A stretch of DNA of 64,000 bases from Paragonimus westermani. Its lineage: Eukaryota > Platyhelminthes > Trematoda > Plagiorchiida > Troglotrematidae. The notes beneath the pieces are model-generated. The model saw only the letters and a program-made list of their open reading frames with translations. It did no database searches and had not been told where the DNA came from. The stretch is from contig QNGE01001319.1 in NCBI GenBank assembly GCA_008508345.1, positions 30,215 through 94,214 on the forward strand, read 5' to 3'. Below, one piece after another: positions 1 to 13,400 of the stretch (position 1 is its first letter; each line of letters opens with the position of its first letter). The position numbers were made by a program, and so were the translations under genes.

Positions 1-1102
1 CCCAACCTGGAGGACCAGGAGACTGTGGTTTGTCAGACCTCTACCTGTTGGCCTGCCTGGTATGAGTAACTCTGTCCAGTTTAGCCCAAAAGGTCATCGA
101 GATGCGCAAGCCGTCACACCACGTCAAGGTCCAGTCTCACCGTGACGGTGACAGTACTGGCATACGGAAATTCCTGTAAACACAAGTATCAGAAAGTCTG
201 AGCAGTCTTGTGGACCTAGAGTGCTGTAGATACATCCTCTCTCCAATCCGGAAATCAGACAACTGATCGGAAACTGGCTAGCATGACGAAGTGCTCTGGA
301 TTTAACTTAGAAGCAAAAACGTTCTAGAACCTAAAAGCCTCAAATGACCTACTGCAGATGCTATTGCTTATAAACAGAATCAATCAACTTCGTGACAATT
401 TTTCACGCCAACATCTAATTATATTACATTTGGCTCTTAAAACAAGATCGTTACCAAATTCAGATAACGTCGTTGAATAAAAGCTTTCCTGAAAACAGTG
501 CTGTAGAGGGTAAGCTTCATGCCACACCGATCAAATCCGTGAACTATACACAAGCGTTTTGAACCAGTATGAATAAAATCGAGGGTACTATAGATAATTT
601 CTGGAATTTGACTGATGCAATCATATGATCAATGAACCGGTTACGTGAAACAGTAGAAAAAAAGAGTTTCGAAATACAGCCAAGGAACTCAATTGTGCTT
701 CCACATTACCCGGGTGATCGTTTGTGAACCATGAAGAAAGAATGCTGACTTTAGGAACTAGTGCGTCAACATAACAAAAAACATAAATTCCGTCATCTTA
801 AGTGAAATACAAGCGTAGAGCAAGGGCGGCTTGCATAGGCGTACAAAGAAAGTCCACCTTTGAGGATCACTATCAGAAGGAGTGTTATCTTCAACTGGAT
901 TGTACATGCAACATTTAGACGGAGTAGTTAAAAGCACTTATACGTGCGATTTTCTGATAGAACGTACTTTTCCCATAACTTACTAACAATCCACTTGAAT
1001 TCAGTCATCAGGTACACGTTTCGTTGGTGTGAACGGTGATCACATAATAAAACTGTTGCTAACGTTATTGAAAAGGTCAAAACAATTTGACGCAGCTCTT
1101 AC
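1..1102 (-). other. MYO18-like gene, intron and left edge
   Basis: This is sequence downstream (minus sense) of the last recognised myosin exon. The intron opens at 1102 with a strong donor, GTAAGA. A 33-bp open stretch at about 135-167 (minus) lies between a good acceptor (TTTACAG) and a donor (GTGAGA), but it does not resemble the next part of a class XVIII motor and is not called. No other coding or repeat signal was seen. Confidence 0.5.
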
Positions 1103-1400
1103 CTGGACCGCTGATCCAAACCAGAGAGAAAATAATAGAAAACGTGAAAATTCGGTTCACCGTCAGGACGTTCTGTGACCCGAGTTCGTTCGAAAAGCAA
1201 TAGTCGTGTGGTCAGTCCAGTAACAACAAGACTGGGAGAACCGGTCGTCTTGCTTAAACCAAGTGCAGCATGCTTTACAGCGTTCAAATCTGTGAACTCC
1301 ATGGAGAACAAACGCATGGCACGATTAGCGTTTGTGTTCAACATGATCCGTGCACAAGTGAATGCGTCAAGCATGTTGAACATAGCTCGGAGGCGTTCGG
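1103..1400 (-). CDS. MYO18A: Myosin XVIII-like, motor exon with switch I
   Basis: This 298-bp exon runs from an acceptor (TTTTTCAG) to a donor (CCAG|GTAAGA). It takes two bases at its start and leaves two at its end. It encodes the myosin segment around switch I: MLDAFTCARIMLNTNANR, then RLFSMEF, and later ERTRVTERPDGEPNFHVFYY, matching the family pattern LLEAFGN..N.NATRF..FSLDF and LRVARRP..E..FNVFYYLL. The canonical switch I core NxNSSRFGK is altered here to NTNANRAMR. Class XVIII myosins are reported to have little or no ATPase activity, and the change fits that. The first two bases complete a Thr codon with the single base left by the P-loop exon at 3009-3366, so the phases agree. Between the FSMEF and ERTRV motifs lies a Ser/Thr-rich, less conserved stretch. 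The protein would act in the cytoplasm as an actin-associated scaffold. Confidence 0.82.
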
Positions 1401-3008
1401 CTGAAAAATGTGCGAGAATAAAACTAGAAATAATGCTCGCTTACATAAAGAATTAAACTGAATATAAAGTAAGCATACATGAGAGTATGAAAATGTTTGA
1501 CTTTGAGAGGCAGTGGAGCAGTGTGGGACCGTGGCGCTGTTCTATCCAAACGCGTATAACTTAAACATAATGGTATCACCTATTAGACTATCGTTAGAAT
1601 AGTTTTAATTCGCGGTTATAATATGTGGACGCTGAGAGTAAGTCATAACAAAAATGGGATATGATCACCAATGTTTGGATTCGACCATACACATTCGATG
1701 GGATCGACAAGGAAACAAGATGGCTCAAAGAGACGTTTTGATACCAAGGAGCGATCCTGTTTGCCCATCCGTATCTTGAAGACCCACAGAATCAGATAGT
1801 TATGGCAGGAAGTAAAGATATTACTTCAGTGATTACCATAACATATAGACTTTGAACAGCTTTCAGTGCACCGGTTTAGCAAACAGAAATAAATCAACCA
1901 CTCTCAGATTAGACGCAGGCTTCGCCAGTTGGGGGTCCCTCCGACTGCTAGTTAGAGGTCATCGGGGAAATGGCGGCTAGTAGAGCTGAATGACGTGAAT
2001 TCTGTTGTCCATTAGCAGGGTTATTTGCTACACATAAGCAGTTAAGGAAATAGGGCAATGTAGATTGGAACATATCGTCGTAATTTCACTAACGAATCAG
2101 ATATCCGTGTGAAAGTTTTGGAACGCCTTAGTTCAAATACAGGGGTTGAAAAAATTAAGGTCCGTTTTCTTCACTTAGGAACTGAGGTTAGTTCTTCCTT
2201 CCATGGTTTTATGGCAAATAATAATAATCATCATCATAGACAGCAATACATCAGTGGTTCACACTAATGCTTAACTGTCACACAACAATGAAGAAACAGC
2301 AAACCCGATATAGAAAGAGAGAAGGAAAAAGAAGGGGACGGGAAGGGACCTAACTACTGAAAATGACTACGTCCATATTCAAACATTCAACATCAAGGTG
2401 CCTACACCTTGCAAACAAACAACCGAGCTGCAAGTGACAGTAAGGCGTCATCAGCAAGACAGCTTCCTTACAGCTTTCACTGCCCCGCGTCATTGAATGC
2501 ACTCACTTCACAGACAACTCGGACAAACAACGACAACATTCACGCCACTGAGCTCGATTAGCAGCCATCTCACCTAGAGTCTCCAACCACCGACTCTGTG
2601 AGTCGCGATGACCCCAACCCTGGAGACGAACACGACTCACAGTGGCCAACCCCTTCGTGAACGATTTCATTTCCCTTACGCCAGATCATTATCTGACCAC
2701 CTCACACCTTACACCAGTCGGTCGCAGTGTTAGCGAATAGTGCTCGGTGTGGAAGACGACTAGCTGGCATCCTTAATACGTGACCTAACCATCTAAGCTT
2801 GTGCAAACGTAGAAACTGGCAAATAATAATCGGTGTGAAACACTGCCATCATTCACGATGGTCACCACGATAAAACATCACCACAACCATGAAAAGGGTG
2901 ATCAGATTTTGGAGGCACACATAGAACGGTAAACTAGACAAACATGTTGAACGGGCGTTTAGCCAATAAGAAACGACTGCGGCTAGATGAATGCATACAT
3001 CAACTCAC
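1401..3008 (-). other. MYO18-like intron (P-loop to switch I exons)
   Basis: A 1.6-kb intron between two phase-compatible myosin exons, with donor GTGAGT at its 5' end and acceptor TTTCAG at its 3' end in minus sense. No second gene or recognised repeat was seen inside it. Confidence 0.6.
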
Positions 3009-3366
3009 TTGTGAGCCGTCGACAGGCCGAGCTGAACAGAGTATGTTCGTCCTGCTGTAACTTCGCAGCCATCGTGCGATTTGATTGATGCAACAGATAG
3101 GATAACAAATTCAACGAAGCTCGTGTCTTACCAGAACCGGATCGACCAGACAGACAAATGGCCTGGCAACACGGAGTGTGCGCATCGTATTGATGATTAT
3201 TTTGTGAGTCTGTGTTATTGGCATTGAACGGTGCATCCAACTGACGCGGGCGGTACTGAGTGGCGGCCACGGATCGACTTAAGCGGGAAAGAGTTAGCTG
3301 AGCGACTGAGAACACATGAGGTGGCATATCTCGACGATGTTCGGCGCCGGTGAACAGATCCATGAC
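3009..3366 (-). CDS. MYO18A: Myosin XVIII-like, P-loop exon
   Basis: This 358-bp exon lies between a pyrimidine-rich acceptor (GATCTCAG) and the donor GTGAGT. It starts in phase 0 and leaves one base. The N-terminal part reads VMDLFTGAEHRRDMPPHVFS, matching the myosin pattern VMHMF.G..REDMAPHIYAVAQ. The nucleotide-binding P-loop GRSGSGKT follows, then NLLSYLL. The G(R)SGSGKT form is typical of class XVIII; conventional myosins have GESGAGKT. About 30 extra residues rich in Asn, Gln and Asp lie between the FSVAQ helix and the P-loop, where vertebrate relatives have only a few. This could be a lineage-specific surface loop. The single base A at the end joins CC of the next exon to give Thr. Confidence 0.85.
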
Positions 3367-5133
3367 CTGAGATCACGGAACAAAAAACAACTGTTAGTAG
3401 ATGTGGTTAAGGTAATTTGGAATAAAGTTTTAACGCCAATAATGGCGGACGAATCGCAAAGCGTATATTGGTAACCTCAACAATTTGGCAGCTAACAGGG
3501 TCTAGGTAACCGCAAAATCAAAGAAATAATTGGGATGAATCTGCTTGCAAAAACTGTTCCTCTCACTTGAAGTATGACAGACAGTCAATGTAATGCAACC
3601 ACCCATACAATTCCCTGCAAGTCCATATTCGAATTATGATGTCCTGTACGTGGTTTGGTCAAAGCACTGCGTATCTAAGTATGATATTCAGGTGGCAAGG
3701 TAAACAACAAGCTACAGAGACAAATGGTGTGAAGTAAAATTAGCCTGCCTTTATCGGAGAATCTGCGATGGGACCACAGAGAGAACAAGTGTACGCACAC
3801 CTAAAGCATGCGAGGCTGCCGCATGGTAGTCCGAATTTCGGACATCAACACACGCTTTCATCCACACTCCAGATGAACAATCGATCAACCAACGGTCGTT
3901 CGCACTGTGCCCTAAACCACATCTGCGTGCTGTGCCGGCACACTCAGACAACCAGAATTGCACGATGCCTGGGCTTCTACTGTACACATGCAAACAAAGC
4001 CTAAACACGCTGAACAAGCCATCGTTTCAATGGTCGGCTATAGGCTCAAAGTGTATCGCATGAAAAACCAAAGTGTACTTATATGTTGAATGGTAAAACC
4101 AATGAAACTTTAATGATCTCCTGATCCACAAAACATAAAAGAAGCAGCATGTTTAATCACAAAGAAATGCCCTCAAAATTATAATCTATACTCTGTACAA
4201 CTTGACGAGTTTTTCTCAAGTCAACCACAGAAGTGATTTAACCTCGTTTACCACCTCTTTGGCGCCTGCATCCGTGACTCCATTGCTTTAGTGTGGTTCG
4301 CGAAAGCTTCAAAACTTCCGCGATCCGGTAATCTGCCTTGTATCCACGAAGGACATTCATTTGCTGTTGTAACAAAGCATGACTGAACGTGAATGATCTA
4401 GGAACATTTGTTGTGTTTCTCTTAGTGGAGTGCTGTTCAACCAAGCCGTCATGCTGATGCGGATGTGGCGTGAAGAGCTGCGTTTCAGAACGCATCAAAG
4501 AAAAACACTAAAGATGAACATCTTACAATCTGAATCTACAATTCTACATTCTTTATGTTCACGCGCGGTTGATCAATAGTCAATAATATGTGGAAAAACA
4601 TCCGAAAGGACTCGATCATCAATGAATAAATATTCCGCTAGTCAAGTAGCCAAAACCTGCGAGATTAAGAAAGACTAAGGCAAACGCTTAAGCTATTGAC
4701 CAACAAAAATTGAACTCAAACTGTTGCCCTGAAAGATTCAAATGACTGCTATATCGTTTGTCCTTCGCTTGCCGTACCGATCACATGAACACTTTTTGAT
4801 GCGTTCTCAAGAAGATATTTGATGATCGTTTGAGAGAGAGCTCAATACCGTTTAGCGATAAGTTAGCCAGTTTTACAATGCCTTTCTTCACCCTACTTCT
4901 CAGACAAACAAAAACATTTCTACCATAACTGTGAACAGAAAAGTAAAAAGCCACTTACTGAAGGGATCACTGCATGATCAGAGCCCAAATACTTAGAAGC
5001 ATGGACGCACAGGTAATCAAGTCCGACTTCAGAATCCTCAGCCATAACTTGTTAATCAGTGGCGGTGGCTTTTCGTTCAACATATATTTTCTTTTATGCT
5101 GTCTGGTATGAAATTCCTTAACAAGATATTGAC

Positions 5134-5301
5134 GTAGGCTCCGCTAGTGAACCAGTGTAATACCGTATTACTCAAAAATGACCATACCATTGCGATCTCT
5201 TTGTTATTATTAGGCTTGGGAGTCGGTGGTTCAGCAACTGCTTTGTTGACATCAGCGGTAGTAGACAGTAATGATGGTACAACGAGACATTTTCCAACTA
5301 T
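5134..5301 (-). CDS. Candidate missing motor exon of the MYO18-like gene
   Basis: This is a phase 0 to phase 0 segment of 56 codons. It follows an acceptor, CTGCCTGCAG, and includes the stretch EIAMVWSFLSNTVLHWF. That aligns without gaps to the class XVIII pattern DLASLVYLNESSVLHTL, with identities at A, V, L and H and several conservative changes. An upstream AEPPTP stretch could correspond to the linker before it. The position, strand and phase are what the missing exon needs. Against it, the donor (TAC|GTCAAT) is poor, and the following GP.LLV.GP segment was not found beside it. This is a low-confidence proposal. Confidence 0.28.
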
Positions 5302-8300
5302 CTGCAGGCAGCCATTATGGAACCCCTGATAAAAATGATGTGTATATACCCAAAACACTGTACTTACGTTTACCATGCACTCTAACCTCACAAATGACCC
5401 CCTTTACAGTTCTCTTCGGAACATTAATGAAGGTTTCTCAGTATTTCGCACTAGCGAAAGTCCACATTCTAACTCGCTGTCACATTCATCCAAGTATCAT
5501 AGTTGATCAAACAACGACCACAATCGATTACTCAATACTGAACAAAAAACGTATTCTATCCTCGTTCATTGTTATTTCCTCCCATTTTTTCCAAAAGAAC
5601 ATTACCACTTGCAAAAGCACTTACGCATACATCTCTTTGCCATAGGACGGTATCCAAACAAATTTGGTATCATATCAAACTAAGTTATTCACTTTCAGAG
5701 AAAGGGAACTGAAAGAGTCCAGTCATTTTGATGACTTCAAGAATAAAACACTAAGAACAAATACCGTCTAATAGGTAATCACATTCACAGACTTTACATT
5801 ACAAAATACTTCATGTCACCGGTGTTGATGAGGAATAAAATGGATATAATTACTTCAAAAGAGTGTCAGGATTGAACAAAATATATTCAAAAGGTTGAAA
5901 GCAGTTTTGTTCGAATAGTACCTGAAAATTACTTTAACCCTGCTTACTTGATTCAGATAATCGTGCACCATGCAGATATGAGAATCACATAAGGGAAATA
6001 GAAATGAACTTAATGCCCGGATTTCCACAATAGACACTTAGAAGTTAGTGTTTCAGACAGCTAGTAACATTATTGGAGTATAATTCCAAATAGACACTTG
6101 AATTACGTACAGTTGCTGGTATAATGAGGGATACTGCCAATAAGGACCTTGGAATGTGAGCGAGGTGTGGAACTAGATAACAGAAAGTTTTCATACGTGT
6201 TGAAACACTCCCAAAAACGTCGAACTTAATGATGAAATTTAATAGTTCACAGAATGTCGACAGAATTCGTGGCACTTCAATAAATAGATTAAATAGACCT
6301 TGATGAGAACTGACTTTTTACGCCAGAATATAAAAGTAAAGTATGAGAGTAAACAATTAGAATTCTCCTCGCCACTTAAACAAAAGCCTCGTTTTCCGAT
6401 TCAGTCTGAAATAATTTCAGTCTATGTGCGTGATAAAAATCTGGGAGCGTAGCTTGCAGAAGTACGTTGACATTATTGAGAAAGTTTCGATACCGCATGC
6501 AACCCAAATTAGTGGTTGTGTGTGTGTGCATTGAAGAAGCGGGCAGAAAGTGATTTCTCCCGCATTCCGGCTGTAGAGCAAGTCGTCATGTTCATGCGAA
6601 TTTTACAGTGACAACGATTACATACAGAACACTCAAACAACTGACATGATCAACGTCTTACCCCTTCTGTAAAGATGTTCAGTGGGACCATAGGATTGAT
6701 TGCCAGAAGATTTTGTCCCGCAGCGTAAGTATAAACTTGACCAGACCCGAAGCGCTGTACCAGCGTGTGTGTCACACTGCATTCATTTGAGTAGCGTAGG
6801 TCAGCCACATCCTCAATCCGATCAAAAGAGGATGGGTTGGCCTGTAACAGGGGTGAAAACGGGGCAAGAAGTGCACAGACAAACAGTATAAGAGTCAGAT
6901 AGTCATCAGTTGATTACTGATGCATAATCAGACTGTTCATTTTGAACAGAATAAAAATGAGTGACAAAAATGAATAAAATGATAAAAACGTGTATGGTGA
7001 ATGGAAACTGCGTCTAAGAGCAAACATAAGGCCAATGCGACATTACTGAGAAACTAGAAACTCGAAATAGTACAGTGATGGCAAAACAACTAGAATCTAA
7101 GTAACACACAATAGGTAAGTTTTGGCTGGCAGGACCTTTGACCAAGAGTACGAGAAGTGCGGTTTTTTAGTCTTCAACAAGCGACCACAGTTGTCAGCGC
7201 GTTTCATTCAATAACGTTATGCTCCATAAGCGTTGACGTCTATGAATGCGATACGTAAATTCGAACAAAACAGGTAAAAACCGAATACTGGTTAATGTCG
7301 TCTTATCGTACTGATTCACCGATAACGGATAATCAGTAAAAAGGAAACTTTCAGTGCAACATCCATAATGCTTGGGGAGGACATGAACAAAGAAGATAAC
7401 ATCAAACAATGTGACTTGACTCATCACACACTAGGCCCATAACAGTCTACGGCTTACAGATAATTGCGAGCAACCCAACAAACAGTTTCTTCGTTGAAAC
7501 AAGATTACAGCACCGCGGAATTGTGAGTCCTTATGCCTTCAATTAGGGAGGAAGATTAACCTACTGGTGCCAAATTATGCTGCGTATACTAATTAACATA
7601 TAATCGCGAACCGATAAATCAGTGATCGCAAGAGTGGGAAGGCATATATTCAAGTGCGTTCCTAACCCTACACTACAGTCACAGAAAAACTGAGGTCTCC
7701 AACTTCGTCAATAAGACGACGCACCTTGTCAAGTGGTCGGAAAGGGGAGCTGATCTTAGCATCCACGATCAAATTGCGCTACCACAACCCATGGTTCTTA
7801 CTAGCTGCGGTGGACGTTGCGATTAACTGGTTCAAATCTGTGTTGTGTGTTCAAAAGGAATTATCTGTGAACATATGCCACAGTGATGTTCGCCTATTTG
7901 CTGACGCCCCCAAGTATCGTGAACGTTAAACTGAAATCGATTGTACGGCTATTTAATTAACAATGACGTTTGTCTTTCAATTAGCTTTTTCCTTCAGACC
8001 ATTAGGAAAATATAACTGTATTCAAAAATAAATTGGCAATGTTCGCGATATCCCGTTTCGGGGTTAGTCTGTCGCAGTGACCAAAGCCAAAGGATGCCAA
8101 CGCAAAACCATCATCACGATTGGCCTGTGCTGTATTGCTTGCGGTTCAACGCGCACACTCCCTAGTTAATGTAAACTCGAAAGAATCCGAAAAGGATGCA
8201 TGTGAGTAGAGGTTTATGTGATCCAGCAGACCAACGCTAATTACCCAGTACGAAACTGAGCCTTAACACAAGGAAACAAAAATTAGAGAGCCTGATGGCA

Positions 8301-8989
8301 ATATTCAAGTTAGGACAAAAGGATACTGAAAATCTAAGACTGGGATCTCAATACAGAAGCATATATAGTACGGGTTTGCATATTTTACTAGAAAATAAAC
8401 CGGGGGACCGAAAAACAAAACGAATTCTCCAGCAAATGGTGCATCGACAAAGTTGAAGAAAACAAACGATAACAAGCTACCATGACCAAGCAACTTATTT
8501 ACATGTGCACGAATTTGTGCAAGTGGTACTGTGGCTCGGAAAAAACATCAATAAAAACCAGAAAAAAACCCAGAGGGATGTTTTTTATAGGGCTTTTGAA
8601 AAAGCAATATTCCAATAAATCCCCAGAATACAGTATGAATTTTAAGGTTGACTAACAAGCAACATTTTGATTCAGACCAGGCACACTTCGCGGTGGGTAT
8701 CCTACAGTTCTCGTTCAGGCCCACCAAGCAGACAGAAGGCTCGAATTAGATTCGAATCGATGACCTCTGTGTACGAAGCTGGAGCTTATCATAAGTATTA
8801 TTCAGGGGATTGTAAGAAAAGAAGCGACATCAAAATGCATTATCAGAACCTTCACACTTATTAACCCGATGACCAGTTTAAGTACGGCCGCTACTTTTGT
8901 TTCTCCTGTTTGTTGTGAGGCCTATAATTACTGTACAATAATGATAATAAGCTGCACACTTAGCATTGATTAACTGGTTGTGCCTGATC

Positions 8990-9115
8990 TGAGTTCCATG
9001 GAGTAACGTTCAACACGGTCGGTCCCCGAGAAGGTGGACCAGAATTCAAATCTCGGCGGCAACAGTGACAGTAAGATGGTGAGCTCAAACGAGACCGAAA
9101 CACAAGGTTAGTGTC
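8990..9115 (+). repeat. Decayed Pol III/hammerhead repeat, copy E
   Basis: A box A-like TGGAGTAACG at 8999-9008 is followed 43 bases later by a box B-like GAATTCAAATCT at 9042-9053. Downstream, GTGAGCTCAAACGAGACC and then CGAAAC look like stem II and the GAAA core strand of a hammerhead, followed by TTAGTGTC, which resembles the 3' strand of stem I. The conserved CUGANGA box is disrupted. This is an old relic of the family seen better at 47,745-47,889. Confidence 0.4.
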
Positions 9116-10031
9116 CCTCTCAAGATAGTCATTACGACCGAACGTCGTACACCAGTAGTAGATACTGATGCTTCGTTGTTACACAGCTATGAGAAAGGGA
9201 GAAAAATCGGATAAGATAGAAGAACTTGTTAAATCCGTCCGAGGAGATTATGGTTTAGTACTGAGGCAAAAGCAGTGTGAACCCACTGACGCCAGTTGAG
9301 ACAGTTCGATAAACGAAACAATCCTAGGGATCACAGAAATGTCAAGACGACAGTTCAACAAGTGGAATTTTACACAGCTCTGAGGAAAATGTACAAAATC
9401 ACAATCCACTAACACCAAAAAAAAGTGTGTAAAAACCGGTGATCAAATAAACGAGTAAGGAGCAATCACAATTACGGAGCCGTGAAAAGATCTTCTAAAA
9501 TGGTCGAGAATGGTGGCGAAATAGGTTTGCTAAAACAAGTGAATTCACAAGGCAGTAAAAAAGAGTACGATCATTGGAATAAAGAAAGTTTGGTAAATCT
9601 GCAAACATAATTATAAACGAGATGAAATTGGAGACAGATGGAAAACATTTTCGGATAACGAGTCTAGCACGTTTGTTTTAACAATGTCGCAAGCGCTTGG
9701 ATAGGAAAACGACGCGATTTCTGTCAACAGATTAAACTTTCTCCAACAAGTCAAAGGCATACCAAGTAGTATAAACCAACTGTAGCAAACAGTTAAATTA
9801 GCTCAACAAGAAAACTTTGGTGCACAAAAACCCTTTGGCTAAATTCACACATTCACTATCAACGTACCTACATCATACAGATAAACTACTGAGTTTCAAA
9901 CGGAAGTGACGCTACATCCAACTGAGAAGCATACGTGGATGCTGAAGTTACAATCGGGTGTAAGAGGGGATCGCATTAAACAAGTGTATGCCAGATAAAC
10001 AGATTGAGAATAACGCAACGGTAGGAGCAAG

Positions 10032-10165
10032 TTGTAATACCCACGTTCCAACCACTTCGGGTGGCCTTCCTCAGAAGTGTTCTGATTGAAATCACATTAA
10101 CAAGGAAACAGAGGTCACTCCTGAAGAAAGCCACCCGAGGTGGTTGAAACTTAGAGTATTACAAA
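10032..10165. repeat. Long imperfect inverted repeat
   Basis: The arm at 10032-10085 (starting TTGTAATACCCACGTTCCAA) and the arm at 10109-10165 (ending TTAGAGTATTACAA) are reverse complements over about 54 bases with roughly a dozen mismatches or small gaps, separated by about 23 bases. It could be a fold-back element, a MITE relic or two halves of an inserted repeat. No terminal duplication was recognised. Confidence 0.7.
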
Positions 10166-10467
10166 TTACTCCTAAAGTTGTGTTATCCTCAATCGGTTTA
10201 TCAATAACATGTTAAATACGACGCCCAAACTGGTTGACTTAATTCGTACCAAATTTGGTGCGGATATTTTACAAATATGTGTTAGCATTTGAACATCACT
10301 GCGAAAATAAAATATGTGCAACGCAAATTCAGCCCGAAAATTTTCTCTCTCCATTACAGCTGGTTGTACCATTCTAAGTCCTTTTTCATACGTCTACTCA
10401 TTTGTAACTAATTGTGACTATTTCAGGACTTCCAGTTGGCCCACAATATAATCTTAAACTTTCGTAC

Positions 10468-10482
10468 AATAATAATAATAAT
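10468..10482. repeat. (AAT)5 microsatellite
   Basis: Five perfect AAT units within an intron of the MYO18-like gene. Confidence 0.9.
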
Positions 10483-13400
10483 ACCAAATAGGTGCGTTCG
10501 TGTCTTAAGAACGCGAGGGCACTGTTGAAGAGAATAGAACGAATGTTCAATGAAAAACTCCAGAAAACGGAGACCGTATATTGTGTGATTTACAAATATG
10601 CGAGTGCGCTGAAAAACACGTGACAGCACACCAGTCAGGTGACTGATGGCATGTATGGCTTGATGAGTGACGTTCACACTGAAATAGTCTATCTGTGTTA
10701 ACGAGCGACAGAAAGATGTTCAAATTGGTTATCAAACAAACGTGCTGAGAACCTCGTCAAGTTGGAATTACAAGCAAGACAAACGTCAATATCAAAGGAG
10801 CAGTTGAACTGCATATTCAAAATGAATTCTTTGCGTGACAACCAGTGGGTCAGAGTGTGCACGCGCATTATGGGAGTGTACACAGTACGCTACTTATGCG
10901 GATGGTATACTGAAAGCGTTGGAATGCTCATAGACATCCTAGTAACGATCACACGTTAGACTAGGTAGAACAGAAACATTTTGAGTTTGTTAACCAAAAG
11001 TTACTGAAAACGGTACAACGAAGATAGAGGGACAAAAATGTGCGTGAGCAATAAAGTCTATCAGCAGCGCTATGTCGTCACGTCAACCTTTAGCGCCTAG
11101 GGAAGACAGACGCCAAAGTTGACAAAAAAGTGGAATACTCTTTGTAACGTTAGTACACAACTAGTGTCATCATCACAAACACAAATAAGCACGAGACATT
11201 TCTACTACTGCGGAAGAATGTTAGGAGATTATCTCTATCCATGTAGGCATATTACTGTATAGTTGACCATCAGTAAGGCGTCATCACGAAGTTAATCCAG
11301 GTTTTAAGATTTTTGTGCAAAAATCAGGATTGTTCATCAGCCGTAGACCGTCATATCAAGCATACCTGAATAGAAAAACATTAATAAAGAAAGTCACAAA
11401 GTTAGACGTGGAAGTCTGTGTTCATATTTTAATGTGCAAATAATTCGACACCAAGTGGGATACTACAAAGCGGCAGTGAGGAACAGTCAAGGGCGTGTGC
11501 CAGCGGGTAACGGACGCCGTATGAGCTCGTACAAACGATCACTGTCAGAGATCGGTCCAGCCGACGGAAACAGTAGAAGTAGGTGGACAATGAACATCTT
11601 TCACGAGAGTAGAAGCGAGCAAGAGTGCACACGACACGAATGGAAGCCTCCATACGCTGTGGGCTAGAATTCGGGCTTGAGTATGTGAACGCATGCATAA
11701 TGATTAGAACAATGATCAGTTTGTTTAATTGAGCGACTCTTTACTACAGTATCAGTTGTCCATTCGGTATGTCTGGCAACAGCTAGTGAGACCCTTGCAT
11801 AACAATGTACTCACCGGTCACTGCAACAAACAGAGCCACAAGTTCGCTAAAACGGTTGCCAAACAATTCGAAGAGAAGATCTGTTAACAAGCAAAAATGA
11901 CCGACAAGGATTATTATCCGTGTCGCGCTTTTGTGTGGCGTGAGAATCTACAAGAACATACACGCACAATCGACACAGTAGGAAAATGGTACGAACACTA
12001 CGGTCATTCGAATAGGCCTAGGAGATAAGCGCGTTCAGCCCTCTTTACCATCTGATCAGCATATACGAGTTCTAATGGAGGTGGAGGAAGTTATATAAAC
12101 AACAAAAGCCAAGAAACGACGGGTTCATGACCTCAAGAATTAAAAAAGTTACACGACTCGGTATGCGAAGACTAGTTAAAGATGAATTTATCGTACTGAT
12201 GTTAATATTGTTCAAGCAGATAGACATGAGGCAAGAGGTATAAAGTGGATTATGTCGCCCGCCAACAGCGGCGGTGTGTCGCGCTCTCGACTCACAAGAA
12301 ATGTTTCCCTTAAAACATTGAGAAGCATTTTCAGATTACAACGAAAGCATCATGATCCGTGGGTAAAGTGAACTATTTATTTGCGTTCGTAGCCGAGTTC
12401 AGTAACGAGACTAATTTACACCAATCACACGGTTTCGAAGTTGAGCCTGGTTGTTGTGACTGTTCTCATACATGATTGGGCAACCGTACAGTATTCAGAC
12501 TATATGTGACTTTGTATGTTATATGACAACAAACATCTTGTGGTGTAAAACTGAGAACGCGGTTTAACATTAACGGGTCGGAAAAATTTACCGGTAGAAA
12601 ATGTCCTCTCACACGTTTCGTGGGGCACAGTCACTCAATGGGTCACGAAAGTTGTCTAGTTTGGTCTTAGTAATACATAGTAGTGGACAGTTTGATATTG
12701 CCGAGCAATCACATTTTTCTTCGATTCACTAGATTTGTTGAAAGTTGCTTCAACACAGGGCTCTTACGACCCAGTTTTTTTCTTTTTGTGTCTACCAAGT
12801 GCACTGAAAAACGTAATAATACAACGTAGGCTAAAGAGAACTTCAGTCCGTTCAGACATTAGACCATGCAGAAGCAATTAGTGGAATTGTTATGGGGTGT
12901 GAACGGGCTGATCCAATAGATCACCGCTGTGAGCATATAATGTCAACAACGTTTCATACAGAAATTTGCTTCGAGGTTGACAGCAAATATCGGTTGCACG
13001 CTTCTACATTCAACTGCGGATTACCTGTGTGCCTGAACAAATGACCTTCTGAACTGGTTAATTCTCATCACTCTAGCGCATCACCGTCAGATCGCCGGCG
13101 TAGATTAACATTAAAATAACGATGTGCCACGGTTCACGAAAAGCGATAGAGGACAATTCACATTAAAATGCGAGTTTATCGGGAGTCACCAACACATGCG
13201 CAATTCTCAAACAAAACGGGGCGATGCGTATCTTTCTTGTATGTACATGCAGAATGTGCATCTTACACAAGCAACAGACGCTTTTTGTGATCCCTCGAAA
13301 ACGAAGTGTGTTCGAGTGTGAGAGAGAGCTGTCTCATGGAACATTGTCTGCACTCAGTGTCCACTCTGGTGCAACATCTTAGCATGAATAGTCCAAGAAT

